DNA from: Phycisphaerae bacterium
GTDB lineage: Bacteria; Planctomycetota; Phycisphaerae; UBA1845; Fen-1342
Assembly: GCA_020058145.1 (NCBI GenBank)
Contig: JAGVEP010000334.1
Span: 1 to 6,145 of the forward strand
Length of the DNA stretch: 6,145 nucleotides
Reading direction: 5' to 3'
The translations under genes were made by a program, and so were the position numbers. The notes beneath the pieces were generated by a model, which saw only the letters and a list, made by a program, of their open reading frames with translations, had not been told where the DNA came from and made no database searches. Shown here piece by piece: positions 5,259 to 6,145 of the stretch. The stretch's first letter is position 1, and the number at the start of each line of letters is the position of its first letter.

Positions 5259-5996
5259 TTACGCCAAGTCTCGGTTCAGAATGATCCACTCCGTGCCCGT
5301 GCACAGCACTTGAACGCAGTCAAACTGGGCGTCCACGCCGGCGAACGTAGCGCCACCGTCAATAAGCTCCGCACCGTCGCCGTCGAGCGTGACAGCAAAG
5401 GCGCTGGCGTTGGTCTTGACCAACTGGAACCGCGCACCGGCCCGCGCGCTGGCCACCGGCGGCAGCGTCAGCGTACGCGCCGCCGTATTCGCGATCAGCA
5501 GCGTCCGATTCAGGTGGTCGAGCGTCAGCGTTGCCGCCGCGTCCGCCAAGCTGACCACGGCGCCGTTCTCCAGCGCCCCGCTGACCTGCGCGATCGGCTG
5601 AGAGCGCACGCGGACCGTGTTGGTCGCTTCCAGCGCCACGATGCGCCCCATGCGACTGTTGTTCGTCGCCGTCAGGGTCAGCGTGTCGTCGGCACTGGCG
5701 TAGATTTCCTTGCCCACGTCGTTCAGTGACACGCCCGTCAGCGTGTGCACCACGTCCACCCGTTGGTGGAGCCGAACATTGATGCCACCGGCGGTATGAC
5801 CGGTAACCGTGTTGTCGGCCCGTGCGTAGGCGACCCCCAGGAAGTCATCTCCCGCGACCAACGGCCGGGCGTAACCCGTGCTGCGATCGCGCCCGACCAG
5901 CGCTCCTTTGTAGATGCGCACGTTGTCCTTGACAGGCAGCTCAATCAGCTCCTGCGAAGTATAGAATTGCACATTCCGGTCAGCCGTCAATGCCAT
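5259..5996 (-). CDS. Capsid cement/decoration-like protein with extra beta-rich C-terminal domain
   Basis: The protein has 245 residues; its ATG at 5994-5996 has AGGAG eight bases upstream. Residues 1 to about 135 resemble the DUF2190/capsid-cement group of small beta proteins: VRIYKGALVGRD near 26-37, DDFLGVAYARADNT (50-63), AGGINVRLHQRV (69-80), DVGKEIYASADDTLTL (93-108), and SRMGRIVALE (114-123). Proteins of this group bind the outside of HK97-type shells, often encoded beside the capsid gene as here. After a linker, residues about 150-243 form a second beta-rich part (NRTLLIAN, RTLTLPP, GARFQLVKTNA, FAVTLDGDG, GTEWIIL) like modules found on fibres and virion surface proteins. The extra domain roughly doubles the usual length and may project from the capsid. 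The N-terminal assignment is moderate and the C-terminal likeness is by pattern only. Confidence 0.72.
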   Translation of the reverse strand: MALTADRNVQFYTSQELIELPVKDNVRIYKGALVGRDRSTGYARPLVAGDDFLGVAYARADNTVTGHTAGGINVRLHQRVDVVHTLTGVSLNDVGKEIYASADDTLTLTATNNSRMGRIVALEATNTVRVRSQPIAQVSGALENGAVVSLADAAATLTLDHLNRTLLIANTAARTLTLPPVASARAGARFQLVKTNASAFAVTLDGDGAELIDGGATFAGVDAQFDCVQVLCTGTEWIILNRDLA

Positions 5997-6032
5997 TGCT
6001 AGCTCTCCTGTAACGCCAAAGATCCACGACGG

Positions 6033-6145
6033 TCAACGGGTCGCGTGCACCACGCGCCCCGCGGCGCAAGCCTGTTCGTACGCGGCCAGGTCCTCCGCTT
6101 CGATCGCCCCCGGACCACTGCTCGCGGCCCCGCCCACGGCGCGCT
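6033..6145 (-). CDS. C-terminal part of an unidentified phage gene (5' end outside window)
   Basis: One minus-strand frame is open from the window edge to a TGA at 6033-6035, giving 36 residues that end AEDLAAYEQACAAGRVVHATR. It stops 36 bases before the start of the decoration-like gene, a spacing like that of the other genes in this block. In Mu-type phages this place is usually taken by a scaffold/protease or other head gene. The visible tail is too short to identify, and in GC-rich DNA an open frame of this length could occur by chance. Confidence 0.45.
   Translation of the reverse strand, partial: RAVGGAASSGPGAIEAEDLAAYEQACAAGRVVHATR

Noticed and set aside
5460..5745. Recurring GTCAGCGT octamers within the decoration-like gene
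   Set aside because: They encode recurring Thr-Leu-Thr beta-strand segments in the protein and are irregularly spaced, so coding explains them better than a regulatory repeat.

Overview
This is a GC-rich bacterial window with dense, short-spaced coding and many 4-bp stop/start overlaps. It holds two blocks that meet near position 2000. Nothing in it fixes the species. The style (GC-rich, a SirB1-family protein, a small LuxR/HEAT membrane pair, Mu-type head proteins) would fit a planctomycete-like or other high-GC Gram-negative bacterium, but that is a guess.

Left block (about 1-1995), apparently chromosomal. Two genes on the minus strand form a coupled pair (GTGA overlap at 489-492): a one-TM protein with HEAT-like repeats (489-980), then a small membrane-anchored LuxR-type DNA-binding protein (151-492). 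A weakly supported plus-strand ORF with a good signal peptide (15-263) collides with the 3' end of the LuxR gene. Across a divergent intergenic gap, a SirB1-family protein (transglutaminase-like core plus TPR-like tail, 1174-1995) reads rightward. It is preceded by an extended -10 promoter candidate and a 9-codon leader ORF whose stop overlaps its start.

Right block (about 2051-6145), all on the minus strand, is a prophage structural region. In transcription order it holds: the C-terminus of an unidentified gene (6033-6145); a capsid cement/decoration-like protein with an extra beta-rich C-terminal domain (5259-5996); a Mu gpT-like major capsid protein (4286-5215); a Mu Gp36/DUF1320-like protein (3791-4243); a small beta-rich structural protein (3390-3719); a single-TM coiled-coil protein (3106-3393); an unknown helical protein (2746-3063); a lipoprotein (2276-2749); and a two-TM holin-like protein (2051-2266). 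Most starts have a strong AGGAG-type ribosome site or a GTGA overlap, so the block looks like one intact transcription unit.

The phage block and the SirB1 gene converge on a 55-bp gap (1996-2050) that carries a GC-rich hairpin and a 12-bp direct repeat. This gap is a candidate prophage edge. The notable architectural point is that a Mu-type head module passes straight into small membrane/lipoprotein genes with no tail genes between them and the apparent host flank. I found no RNA genes, insertion sequences or CRISPR arrays.
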